From Balneolaceae bacterium (GTDB taxonomy: Bacteria > Bacteroidota > Rhodothermia > Balneolales > Balneolaceae): a DNA stretch of 55,066 bases. Location of the stretch: positions 1 to 55,066 of the forward strand of contig RECI01000216.1 in assembly GCA_007694095.1 (NCBI GenBank). The letters run 5' to 3'. Both the position numbers and the translations under genes were made by a program. Position 1 is the first letter of the stretch; every line of letters begins with the position of its first letter. The notes beneath the pieces were generated by a model. That model saw nothing but the letters and a program-made list of their open reading frames with translations. It did no database searches and had not been told where the DNA came from. This document shows, piece after piece, positions 18,233-25,940 of this stretch.

Positions 18233-18862
18233 CTATCCCGCAAATTCCCACTGGTCGAGCAGGCTTAGGAATTCCTTCTGAATAGATGCCGTATGATCAT
18301 CAGCATACCATTTATGAAGAGTTTCAGCGGCTTCCCTTGAAGAAACGTCATCCCTGTTTCGGAGATCTTTATGCAGCTGCTGAGCCTCTTCCGGACGCGG
18401 CCCCCATGCCCCGAGAACATCAAGTGTCCGCGAATCAAGACAAATGACTTTGGGAACCGACCTGCTTCGCCCATCGGTTAAAAACTGGTCCATCAATTCA
18501 AGGTGCTCATTCCGCAATATATAGCGTGTCTGGATTTTTGACGATTCATCGGCCATTTTCTGGATTACCGGTACCGCCTGTCCGGCATCACCGCACCAGG
18601 CCTCGGTGAGTACAAGCCAGGTTAAATGTCTATCCAGATTTTGCAGACGATTTTTCAGATCACCGGATAATTCCAATCGTTTATCAAGGCGTTTCATTCT
18701 GTGTACACTCATTTTGGTATAGTGTAACATGGATTCCGAATGATTCTCGCCCGTTGTTTTACCCTCCTTTAATAAATTATCTATCAGGTTTCTGTATTCC
18801 TGGTAAGTGTAGGCATTCTCAATAATATTTCTTGTGATAAAGGAGACTTTTACTTCTGTCAT
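18233..18862 (-). CDS. Thioredoxin_9-like protein with a single active-site Cys
   Basis: 209 residues. VLTEAWCGDAGQAVPVIQKMA (about 103-123) is the Thioredoxin_9-type active-site helix. It keeps the first cysteine but has Ala where the second of a CxxC would be, so a dithiol mechanism is unlikely. SRSVPKVICLD holds the expected cis-proline region. No signal peptide is seen. The UbiA gene lies directly upstream, 12 bases away, so the two are probably co-transcribed. Confidence 0.82.
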   Translation of the reverse strand: MTEVKVSFITRNIIENAYTYQEYRNLIDNLLKEGKTTGENHSESMLHYTKMSVHRMKRLDKRLELSGDLKNRLQNLDRHLTWLVLTEAWCGDAGQAVPVIQKMADESSKIQTRYILRNEHLELMDQFLTDGRSRSVPKVICLDSRTLDVLGAWGPRPEEAQQLHKDLRNRDDVSSREAAETLHKWYADDHTASIQKEFLSLLDQWEFAG

Positions 18863-18874
18863 TGTCAGTTCAGA

Positions 18875-19765
18875 TTAAAAATAGTTGTTTAAAAAAGTAC
18901 GGCCGATCCATTCATACCGGATGCTGTTTGCCAGCAACAGGAATATTACAAATGATAACGATGCAAAAAATTTTATATTCATCACTTTTTGATATTCTTT
19001 TTTTACACCATGCAAACCGGACACATATCTGTGAATGATAAAAAAAGAACATAAACCTGTGATGAAAAGTGCCGCAGCCGGCAACTCATAAAATGCAGCA
19101 ACACATATACTGAGTATCAGGAGTCCGATTAAAAAGCTAACTAAAAAAAACCTTTTTACCCCCTTCAATCCATATTTCAGGAAAAAGGTATTGTCACCCC
19201 GTTTTTGATCTTCCCCGGCCTGATAAGCCTGTGAAACAGGATACAGGCTGAGCAGTACCAGTGATGCACCGACAGCTCCAATAATAATTATTGCTGATAA
19301 AGTACCACCCGCTGCCCAGAATCCCAATAAAACGGAATTAGTACCGGTGCTTACACCGATTGCCACAAGACTTAGGACCGGACGGCCTTTCCAACGGGCA
19401 TGTGGTGTGGAATAGAGCCAGAATAACAGCAGGCTTAATCCATAAATTAAAAAAAAGGACAATCCCGCTGAGAATGCCCATATCCACCCTGCAAACATCA
19501 TCAGCAACGAGGCCGGGTGCATCCATTTTGACATTTTTGGCGGATTTTTGAGTCCGCCGATGGGCCCTTCATCTTTGTCCCAATATGAGTTGAAGGCCGT
19601 TGCCCCGCCATAAAGCAGCACATGTACATTCAAAAATTGCATCCAGAACTGGACGGCATTCATCTGGTCGGCCAGTAATCCGCCCAGGAGGTAACCACCG
19701 GAGAGAATGAAGAACTGGTAATGCAGGCGAAGGTGCAGGATAAAATTTTTGATTTCCTGGATCAT
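18875..19765 (-). CDS. UbiA-family prenyltransferase
   Basis: 296-residue integral membrane protein with about eight or nine hydrophobic segments. NSYWDKDEGPIGGLKNPP (about 59-76) matches the first Asp-rich NxxxD motif of UbiA-type aromatic prenyltransferases. The second motif is weaker (AYQAGEDQKRGDNTF, about 183-197). The family moves prenyl chains onto aromatic rings for quinones, hemes or similar. The acceptor is unknown here, and no ubi, men or ctaB neighbours are present. Confidence 0.82.
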   Translation of the reverse strand: MIQEIKNFILHLRLHYQFFILSGGYLLGGLLADQMNAVQFWMQFLNVHVLLYGGATAFNSYWDKDEGPIGGLKNPPKMSKWMHPASLLMMFAGWIWAFSAGLSFFLIYGLSLLLFWLYSTPHARWKGRPVLSLVAIGVSTGTNSVLLGFWAAGGTLSAIIIIGAVGASLVLLSLYPVSQAYQAGEDQKRGDNTFFLKYGLKGVKRFFLVSFLIGLLILSICVAAFYELPAAALFITGLCSFFIIHRYVSGLHGVKKEYQKVMNIKFFASLSFVIFLLLANSIRYEWIGRTFLNNYF

Positions 19766-19833
19766 AAAGATTCAGCCGGGATAATGCGTGAATAATCTGT
19801 CATTCCAAAAATAAGAATGATATTTTATGACGG

Positions 19834-20745
19834 ATGTTAAACATTTACGAAGAAATATCAATACAGGAATCCGAACTCGGTGAAAGTGAGTGGATCGCGC
19901 TGAAGAATCGGCATGAAGAGGTACTCTCCCTGATTCTTGACCCATACCTCGAAAAACGCTCACGGCAGGTGAAAGATCCTGTTTTGGATTTTCTATTTGA
20001 ATATTACCCGTTTCGTCCTTCACACCTGAAACGATGGTCGCCGGGATTGGGGGTGAAACTTATCACGAATGGCAGTGCATCACTTCCGGAATTTTCCGAA
20101 CTGGTTGTGGAAAATGGTGTGGCATTTATCAACCCCGTCTTATTCCCTGCAAAAAGATTAAAATCTGTGCAGTGGACACTTGAATTACTGAAAGATAGTT
20201 TCCAAAAAAAACCGCTCTTCGGTTGTTTTGGGATGCATGAATGGGCAATGGTTTACCGTGCTGATGAAGTACGTCATGGACAGGTACCCATGCGGCTGCC
20301 GGAAGAAGAGATTATCGAATTCGTTGAATCACGCCCACTTGTTTGCACACATTTTGACGCGTTTCGATTTTTCACAGAAAAAGCCCGGCCCTTGAACAAA
20401 CACCAGCTCAACCGGGATATTTTCCGGAAAATGGAACAGCCCGGTTGTATCCACACAAATATGGATCTGTACAAATGGTCATACAAGCTTTATCCGTGGA
20501 TTTCTGGTGAACTAATCCGCGAAACATTTCTCAATGCCGTTGAAGCCCGGAAGGTGGATATGCAGGCCAGTCCCTATGATGCAGCTGAATTCGGTCTGTA
20601 CCCTATCAAAATCGAAACCGAAGAGGGGCGTACGATATACCTGGAAAAACAGATGGAGATTTATAAAAGATCCATGCCGCTTAGAAAAAAGCTGATTGAT
20701 GCTTACGAACAGGTTATTCAATGGGTAACCTTTGCCGGTAAGTGA
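19834..20745 (+). CDS. Conserved hypothetical often named 3-methyladenine DNA glycosylase
   Basis: 303 residues with conserved patterns DPVLDFLFEYYPFRPSHLKRWSPGLG (about 48-73), CFGMHEWAMVYR and PLVCTHFDAFRFFT. Similar actinobacterial proteins are often annotated as 3-methyladenine DNA glycosylase. I see no helix-hairpin-helix or AlkA/Tag/MPG motif here, so that name should not be relied on. The abundance of His, Asp and Trp in the conserved blocks suggests an enzyme, possibly metal-dependent. It is divergent from the UbiA gene with only 68 bases between. Confidence 0.7.
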   Translation: MLNIYEEISIQESELGESEWIALKNRHEEVLSLILDPYLEKRSRQVKDPVLDFLFEYYPFRPSHLKRWSPGLGVKLITNGSASLPEFSELVVENGVAFINPVLFPAKRLKSVQWTLELLKDSFQKKPLFGCFGMHEWAMVYRADEVRHGQVPMRLPEEEIIEFVESRPLVCTHFDAFRFFTEKARPLNKHQLNRDIFRKMEQPGCIHTNMDLYKWSYKLYPWISGELIRETFLNAVEARKVDMQASPYDAAEFGLYPIKIETEEGRTIYLEKQMEIYKRSMPLRKKLIDAYEQVIQWVTFAGK

Positions 20746-20761
20746 GAGAGGGAGAGCGTAA

Positions 20762-20794
20762 ACCTGACAGCGTGCGAAGCTCCTGGCAGCGTTG
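20762..20794 (-). repeat. REP-like element, inverted copy
   Basis: ACCTGACAGCGTGCG...GCTCCTGGCAGCGTTG is the reverse complement, with a few changes, of the elements at 21031 and 21092. It starts shortly after the 19834 gene's stop codon. Confidence 0.6.
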
Positions 20795-21012
20795 AAGCGG
20801 TTTCGGATGAGTGTTGTTGAGAGTGTGAGGGGATTGTTTTTTTATGAGAATTTCCTCAGAATCAGGCTCATCTGTTCCACTCAGAAAAACCTGATTACTC
20901 CATACGAGAGGGTCAAATTATTGATAGCAATAGATGTATAAGCAATGTAATTTTTGGCTTTTCTTGATCTGTGAATCTATTTCGATAGGCGGGGGGGGAG
21001 GTCTGAATCTTG

Positions 21013-21125
21013 AATCTGTCACATTTTACCGACGCTGTCAGGAGCTGGCGCACGCTGACAGGTCTAATTTGTGAGTCTGTCGCATTTTTCCGACGCTGTC
21101 AGGAGCTGCGCACGCTGACAGGTCT
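21013..21125 (+). repeat. Two tandem REP-like elements, 61-base period
   Basis: The core GACGCTGTCAGGAGCTG-GCGCACGCTGACAGGTCT occurs at 21031-21065 and 21092-21125. Each is preceded by a TCTGTCxCATTTTxCC flank. CTGTCAG and CTGACAG within each core can pair as a stem. Confidence 0.7.
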
Positions 21126-21136
21126 TTAATGGTTTT

Positions 21137-22345
21137 TTAAATTGGAAATGAAATTTTTCCGAAATTTATTTTTTTTTCTTTTCCATCTCCCTCCGAAAAA
21201 GGGAATCCTTTTCCGGCCAACATTTCGTTCGCCAGTACGGCAAACAATACGGCCTCTTTCGCATCCGGGTCAATGCCCAGTTCAGAAAAGTTTTTCACAG
21301 GGTACTCCGGTAAAAATTTTGTGATCCGTTCTATCAACAATGGATTATGTGCTCCGCCGCCACTTACGTAAATAACAGGTTTTTTATTTTCAGCATGGGA
21401 TGAAATGCTTCCGGCAATCGTCTGCGAAGAAAGTTCCGTCACCGTTCGGATGAGATCTTCGGGTTTCATGGCATCCAACTCAACCGCTGCTTCTGTGCAC
21501 TTATTCCTGAGCCATTCCATACTGAAATATTCAGGACCTGTGGTCTTGGATTCTTTGGATGTAAACCAATCGTCAGCAAGTAATGACCGCAGCAATTTTT
21601 CATGAACAGAACCGGTTGATGCAATCTTTGCATCTTCATCAAATGGCACACTGAAAAATTCCTGGCAAAGTTTGTCGATTAGTGTATTGCCGGGCCCCGT
21701 GTCGGTGGTATAAGATCGTTGGCCGGGGCCATTTTTTGGTGGTACCAGGGTAAAGTTTCCGATCCCGCCAATATTTAATAGAACCCGCGTCTCGGTTTCG
21801 TGGGCAAACAGTAATTGATCCACAAGCCCTGCCATTGGAGCTCCTTCTCCGCCGGCAGCCGTATGTTTCTGGCGAAAATCACTGATGGTAAGTATGCCGG
21901 TTTTAACCGCAATATGATCGCCATCAGCCATCTGTAATGTACTGTTGAGCTTCGGGAGCTGGTGCTTTTGGTCACGGGCAGGGAGGTGGTAAATGGTTTG
22001 CCCGTGGCTCGCGATGCAATCAATTTCTTGCGTGGCCATATCCCACTCATCCAGAGCTTCCAGAATCATTGCCGCATGGAGGCCGGCCAGCCAGGTATGC
22101 TGGCGGCAGATTTCAGCCAACTCCACGTGATCTGCTGATGAAATCTTTTTTAGCTGATTTCGCGTCTCCATATCGTAGGATTTGGTGACAAATCTATTCA
22201 GCACAACCTGTGTTCTGATGCCTGAACCAGTTATACCGCATAATGCAATATCAAGCCCGTCAAGAGATGTGCCCGACATTAACCCAATCACCGTCCTTGT
22301 TTCTTTTTCTGCAATCTCTGCTAACTTTTTGATTGATGGATTCAT
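21137..22345 (-). CDS. anmK: Anhydro-N-acetylmuramic acid kinase
   Basis: Phosphorylates and opens 1,6-anhydro-MurNAc to MurNAc-6-phosphate in cell-wall recycling. The diagnostic start TVIGLMSGTSLDGLDIALC (about 18-36), IASHGQTIYHLP, LLNIGGIGNFT, TDTGPGNTLID and VSGGGAHNPLL are all present, the last two being part of the ASKHA nucleotide fold. The 402 residues fit the family, with a short lysine-rich tail (KEKKINFGK). No murQ is adjacent. It is divergent from a small acidic protein gene. Confidence 0.95.
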   Translation of the reverse strand: MNPSIKKLAEIAEKETRTVIGLMSGTSLDGLDIALCGITGSGIRTQVVLNRFVTKSYDMETRNQLKKISSADHVELAEICRQHTWLAGLHAAMILEALDEWDMATQEIDCIASHGQTIYHLPARDQKHQLPKLNSTLQMADGDHIAVKTGILTISDFRQKHTAAGGEGAPMAGLVDQLLFAHETETRVLLNIGGIGNFTLVPPKNGPGQRSYTTDTGPGNTLIDKLCQEFFSVPFDEDAKIASTGSVHEKLLRSLLADDWFTSKESKTTGPEYFSMEWLRNKCTEAAVELDAMKPEDLIRTVTELSSQTIAGSISSHAENKKPVIYVSGGGAHNPLLIERITKFLPEYPVKNFSELGIDPDAKEAVLFAVLANEMLAGKGFPFSEGDGKEKKINFGKISFPI

Positions 22346-22531
22346 ATTTTAGTTGAATTGAATGAAATCAAACCTGCAGTTTCTGTTTTCAAATAACAAC
22401 TTCCAAACTGGAAACCGCATTCTCCGAATTTAACCCTAAACAGGAAAATGTTTGTCATTTGGTGCTTGGAATTTGGTTTTTTTTGCCAATTTTGGCCATA
22501 AAATAAATTGTTAGAGTGTAATATCTGAATC

Positions 22532-22783
22532 ATGGAAGAAAGTAACGAATTCGAATTTGAAGAGTGGAAAAAGGACGTGGAATACCTTGTAAACATTTTA
22601 AAAGAGAGTTTCGAATCCACCGAAGCACGGTACACAATCGACGATCTGAACGACCTCCTTTACATTGAATTGGAAGGGCTGGATGAATATTCCGAAGAAG
22701 AAATCGTCGAAATCGCAGAACCAATTCTGGATGTGATAGAACTGGATTTTGAGGATATCATTTTAATCCCGCTTCAGGCGTAA
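22532..22783 (+). CDS. Small acidic hypothetical protein
   Basis: 83 residues, nearly one third Glu or Asp, predicted helical (EEWKKDVEYLVNILKESFES; YSEEEIVEIAEPILDVIELDFEDIILIPLQA). There is no signal peptide or membrane segment. The regular hydrophobic spacing and the position, divergent from anmK, favour a real cytosolic protein. Family not recognised. Confidence 0.6.
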   Translation: MEESNEFEFEEWKKDVEYLVNILKESFESTEARYTIDDLNDLLYIELEGLDEYSEEEIVEIAEPILDVIELDFEDIILIPLQA

Positions 22784-22952
22784 ACCTGACAGTCGCAGAT
22801 GCCGACCCCTCTTCTGCCCACCCCTCGTCTGCCGGCTGCAGTTGCCGGCTGACGAATTCCGGTTCAGGTGCCGAATATCACACGGTTGCAAATTCCAAGC
22901 ACCAAGCACCAAATTCCAAACTTACAAATTTCAAGCACCAAACTTTTAAACC

Positions 22953-22988
22953 AGTTGGCAGTTGGCAGTTGGCAGTTGGCAGTTGGCA
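22953..22988. repeat. TTGGCAG heptamer tandem array
   Basis: Five uninterrupted copies of the heptamer TTGGCAG (or CAGTTGG) lie in an otherwise gene-free gap. A degenerate relative (CAACTGCCA) occurs near 18130. Confidence 0.75.
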
Positions 22989-23041
22989 AATTAAAAATTA
23001 CACCCGAATCCTGAATCTCACATCCCGGATCCCGGATCTTT

Positions 23042-23069
23042 GCCCATCGAAGTTTTAACGTAGTTGGGC
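23042..23069 (+). repeat. Dispersed palindromic repeat, copy 1
   Basis: GCCCA...TGGGC palindrome around CGAAGTTTTAACGTAG. Its last 22 bases are exactly repeated, inverted, at 28716-28737. Confidence 0.7.
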
Positions 23070-23153
23070 CATTATGTTTTGAATCATTAAATTGTAAATT
23101 TTCACATTTTGCTCTCCGGCGTATAAATTGTCACACATAAACATAAAAATAAG

Positions 23154-23696
23154 ATGAAAGTTATCAACACAATACCAGTCAATTTCCTTTTTCTCATGTT
23201 CTTTTTGATACCTGCGATGGCAACTGCCCAGATACAAGTCGATTCCTATTTAAACCGGGTTGAATTTCATTTTCAACAGGCATCAAATAAACTTCTCATG
23301 CTTGCGGAAGAATTTCCCGAAGACGATTACAATTGGTCGCCCGATGGTGTAGCCATGACCGTAGCCGAAGTATTGACTCATATTATTCGGTACAATTACT
23401 CTATTCCGTCAGGATGGCTTGGTATAGATATTCCTGAAACTGTCGATTTATCCCGTATTGATCAACTCGGAAAAAAATCCGAAGTAATTGAAGAATTTCA
23501 CAAATCAATATCTCATGTAAAGGGATTCTTAAATACCCTTACTGCTGAAACACTCACGAGTCCTGCTGCTATTTACGGAAGTGAATCAGAAAACTGGGCT
23601 GCATTATTTTTTATGATCACACACCTGAATGAGCACACCGGGCAGCTTATCAGTTATGCACGTATGAACGGAATTACCCCACCCTGGTCCAATTGA
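23154..23696 (+). CDS. Secreted DinB-like protein
   Basis: 180 residues. A signal peptide ends at about AMATAQ (residues 1-25). The rest is a four-helix DinB/YfiT-like fold: YLNRVEFHFQQASNKLLMLAEEFPEDDYNWSPDGVAMTVAEVLTHI, then FFMITHLNEHTGQLISYARMNGITPPWS. Three His (in LTHI and THLNEH) fit the usual metal triad. Many Bacteroidota-type genomes have periplasmic DinB proteins of unknown reaction, perhaps thiol-dependent. It stands alone. Confidence 0.82.
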   Translation: MKVINTIPVNFLFLMFFLIPAMATAQIQVDSYLNRVEFHFQQASNKLLMLAEEFPEDDYNWSPDGVAMTVAEVLTHIIRYNYSIPSGWLGIDIPETVDLSRIDQLGKKSEVIEEFHKSISHVKGFLNTLTAETLTSPAAIYGSESENWAALFFMITHLNEHTGQLISYARMNGITPPWSN

Positions 23697-23736
23697 TCCG
23701 GCAAGCATCTCAAATAGCTCTTGCTTTAATTATGCA

Positions 23737-23754
23737 GTATTAGTATACTGATAC
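23737..23754. promoter_or_regulatory. Candidate operator upstream of the ABC operon
   Basis: GTATTAGTATACTGATAC is palindromic apart from one symmetric pair. It lies about 140 bases upstream of the ABC-YtrA operon, whose own GntR regulator is a candidate binder. Its ATTAGTATACT core recurs upstream of the toxin-antitoxin genes at 46490. Confidence 0.4.
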
Positions 23755-23783
23755 AGTAATATAATGAACCCGAATTAAGCGAC

Positions 23784-23880
23784 AGACTTCCGAAGTCTTT
23801 TCGGGGTTGTGAAAGTAAACCCTTACACTTTAAAAAATCGAAGTTTTAATTAAATGAAGAAAGACTTCGGAAGTCTTTTT
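23784..23880. repeat. Twin AGACTTCxGAAGTCT hairpins
   Basis: AGACTTCCGAAGTCT (23784-23798) and AAGACTTCGGAAGTCTT (23861-23877) are inverted copies of one palindrome. Each is followed by a T run, and the second ends in TTTTT. The second lies 14 bases before the ABC gene and could end transcription from upstream or act in the leader. Confidence 0.6.
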
Positions 23881-23893
23881 CGTCTATTGCTTA

Positions 23894-24760
23894 ATGCGGG
23901 ATAAAACAATAATCATGGTTTCAATAACTGATTTAACTTTTGCATTCAAAAAAAATCATCTCCTATTCAACGGATTAAACCTTGAATTGCAGGCCGGAAG
24001 CATTTATGGTCTTTTTGGGCTGAATGGGGCCGGGAAAACCACACTGCTCAATCATATTTCGGGTTTACTCTTTCCCAAATCCGGTACATGTGAAATTCTT
24101 GGAAAATCATCGCGAAAACGTGATCCTGAAACATTGAGTGAACTGTATGTATTGCCTGAACAATTCGACCTACCGCCAATTCCTGCTCATTCCTATGTGA
24201 ATATACACGCACCTTTTTATCCCCGCTTTGATGAGGAGTATATGAAACATTCTCTCATGGAGCTTCTTGTTGAGGGGGACAAAAATCTGAATGAATTGTC
24301 GTACGGTCAGCGTAAAAAGTTCCTGATTGCATTTGCCCTTGCCACAAACGCACGGTTGCTGCTGATGGATGAACCCACCAATGGCCTTGATATCCCGTCA
24401 AAAAGTCAATTTCGAAAAATCATGGCTGCCAGCGACCATTCCAAACGGTGCGTAGTAATATCCACTCACCAGGTACGGGACCTTGAAGCAATGATTGACC
24501 ACCTCACTGTACTTAATGACGGCAAAATCATTTTCCATCAGGGTATCGATAACATCGCTAAAAAACTAAGTTTTGAAAAAATTGCCGAAGATGATAACAG
24601 GTTTGTTCTCTACAGCGAAGAAATTTTTGGCGGGAAAGCTGCCATTATCCCCAAAAAAACCGATTCAAACGAAACACAAATAGACCTGGAATTACTTTTC
24701 AATGGTATTATCCAAAAAGGTGATGTGATTAACCAACAATTTGTAAGGGAGGCGGTATGA
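23894..24760 (+). CDS. ABC transporter ATP-binding protein
   Basis: ATPase of a two-component ABC exporter. Walker A is GLNGAGKTT (42-50), the signature is LSYGQRKKFLIAFALA and Walker B is LLLMDEPTNGLD, with the H-loop in STHQVRDLE. A second start (MVSITDLTF) lies seven codons in and may be used. It is first of three overlapping genes with a permease and a YtrA-family regulator, a module usually linked to cell-envelope stress or antibiotic response. Confidence 0.92.
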   Translation: MRDKTIIMVSITDLTFAFKKNHLLFNGLNLELQAGSIYGLFGLNGAGKTTLLNHISGLLFPKSGTCEILGKSSRKRDPETLSELYVLPEQFDLPPIPAHSYVNIHAPFYPRFDEEYMKHSLMELLVEGDKNLNELSYGQRKKFLIAFALATNARLLLMDEPTNGLDIPSKSQFRKIMAASDHSKRCVVISTHQVRDLEAMIDHLTVLNDGKIIFHQGIDNIAKKLSFEKIAEDDNRFVLYSEEIFGGKAAIIPKKTDSNETQIDLELLFNGIIQKGDVINQQFVREAV

Positions 24761-25539
24761 ACAAACCAGGTCAATCCATATCCTTTTCGATGTTGCGTTT
24801 TCAGCTAATCATAAAACGTTTTTTTGTACTTAACCAAAAAAACTGGCTCATCGGATTTTTAGGTGCAACAGGCCTCTTGCTATCATTCTGGCTGCTGCCT
24901 GTAATATTTAGTGGTTCTGCATCCGCACAAATCCATTTTCAATCGATTGAAGGGATGGCACTGTTTTTTTACACTGCAGGCGGACTCGCCTTAACCAGCC
25001 GGATCTTTTTTGAACTGCACTCTTCCAATAATGCTTTCCAGTTACTCACGCTCCCTGCATCAACACTCGAAAAATTTTCTGCGGCATGGTTTGTTTCTTC
25101 CGTTGTTTATACTGCTGCAGCCATCACAGCAATTTATTTGCTTAGCATTATTATCGAAACAATATCGGCTATTCGGTTTGGTTTTTGGGGAAATTTCCAG
25201 CTATTTAATCCATTTGAAAACGACAATCTGCAGCGTTATGCAAGTTACTTTTTTTACCACAGCATATTTTTGCTGGGTGCAATCTATTTTAAAAAGAACA
25301 ATTTTTTAAAAACTCTTTTGGTGATCATTACATTTTTTATTGGATTGTTTTTCACCATTGCCATCGGCGGGCTTGTACTCGCATTCATGATGGTTACCGA
25401 TGATTTTTCTTTTGAGTACCAGCTCCTTGAAACGGCTGCCATCTGGCAATCTCTCCTGACATACCTGATCGGTATATTTCTGATTGCCCTGTTCTTGTTA
25501 TTTGGCTTCCTGCAATTAAAAAATAAACAGGTGGCATAA
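24757..25539 (+). CDS. ABC transporter permease
   Basis: 260 residues with about six hydrophobic segments, at roughly 32-52, 66-82, 113-137, 168-180, 192-216 and 232-253. There is no solute-binding domain, as expected for an exporter-type ABC2 permease. It overlaps the ATPase by four bases (ATGA), so the two subunits are coupled. The substrate is unknown. Confidence 0.85.
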   Translation: MNKPGQSISFSMLRFQLIIKRFFVLNQKNWLIGFLGATGLLLSFWLLPVIFSGSASAQIHFQSIEGMALFFYTAGGLALTSRIFFELHSSNNAFQLLTLPASTLEKFSAAWFVSSVVYTAAAITAIYLLSIIIETISAIRFGFWGNFQLFNPFENDNLQRYASYFFYHSIFLLGAIYFKKNNFLKTLLVIITFFIGLFFTIAIGGLVLAFMMVTDDFSFEYQLLETAAIWQSLLTYLIGIFLIALFLLFGFLQLKNKQVA

Positions 25540-25913
25540 TGGATTTCAGTGAGAAACAACCCATTTACCTACAGATTATTGATTATTTCTGCAGTCAGAT
25601 CCTGGAAAATAAATGGAAACCGGATTACCGCATTCCATCTGTGCGTGAGATTGCTGTAAAAATGGAAGTAAATCCCAACACTGCCATGCGTGCCTTTCAT
25701 TACTTACAGGAGAAAGATATTCTGTATAATCAGCGCGGGATCGGATATTTTGTGAGCGGGAATGCCTATCAAAAAGTACTTGCATTAAAACGGGCGGAAT
25801 TTATCCGTGAAAAACTTCCTGTTTTATTCAGGGATATGAGCCTGCTTGGTATTTCATTTGACGAACTCAGGTTTCTTTATGACAAGAACAACAGCCATTC
25901 TTCCGGATTATAA
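25539..25913 (+). CDS. GntR-family regulator, YtrA subfamily
   Basis: 124 residues. The winged helix-turn-helix includes PIYLQIIDYFCSQILENKWKPDYRIPSVREIAVKMEVNPNTAMRAFHYLQEKDILYNQRGIGYFV. The short C-terminal helical tail, with no large ligand domain, is typical of the YtrA subfamily. It overlaps the permease stop by one base (TAATG). YtrA regulators usually repress their own ABC operon; here the gene is last rather than first. Confidence 0.9.
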   Translation: MDFSEKQPIYLQIIDYFCSQILENKWKPDYRIPSVREIAVKMEVNPNTAMRAFHYLQEKDILYNQRGIGYFVSGNAYQKVLALKRAEFIREKLPVLFRDMSLLGISFDELRFLYDKNNSHSSGL

Positions 25914-25940
25914 ACCCGGAAGAATCAGCCCCAAATATCA

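Larger units (their letters stand above)
20746..21136. other. Intergenic region with hairpin repeats
   Basis: About 390 bases between two convergent genes. It contains one inverted and two direct copies of the GACGCTGTCAGG-type element listed separately, and a G9 run near 20991-20999. No credible gene is present. Confidence 0.6.
22784..23153. other. Repeat-rich intergenic region
   Basis: Holds a partial AAACCTGACAG element right after the stop at 22783, a CCAAGCACCAAATTCCAA low-complexity run (about 22895-22955), a TTGGCAG tandem array and a dispersed palindrome at 23042. No gene is seen. Confidence 0.6.

Noticed and set aside
21013-21125. Tandem repeats as a CRISPR or an origin
   Set aside because: There are only two direct copies with near-identical intervening sequence, and no replication gene nearby.
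22953-22988. TTGGCAG array as a CRISPR
   Set aside because: The copies are contiguous heptamers without spacers, and no cas genes are present.
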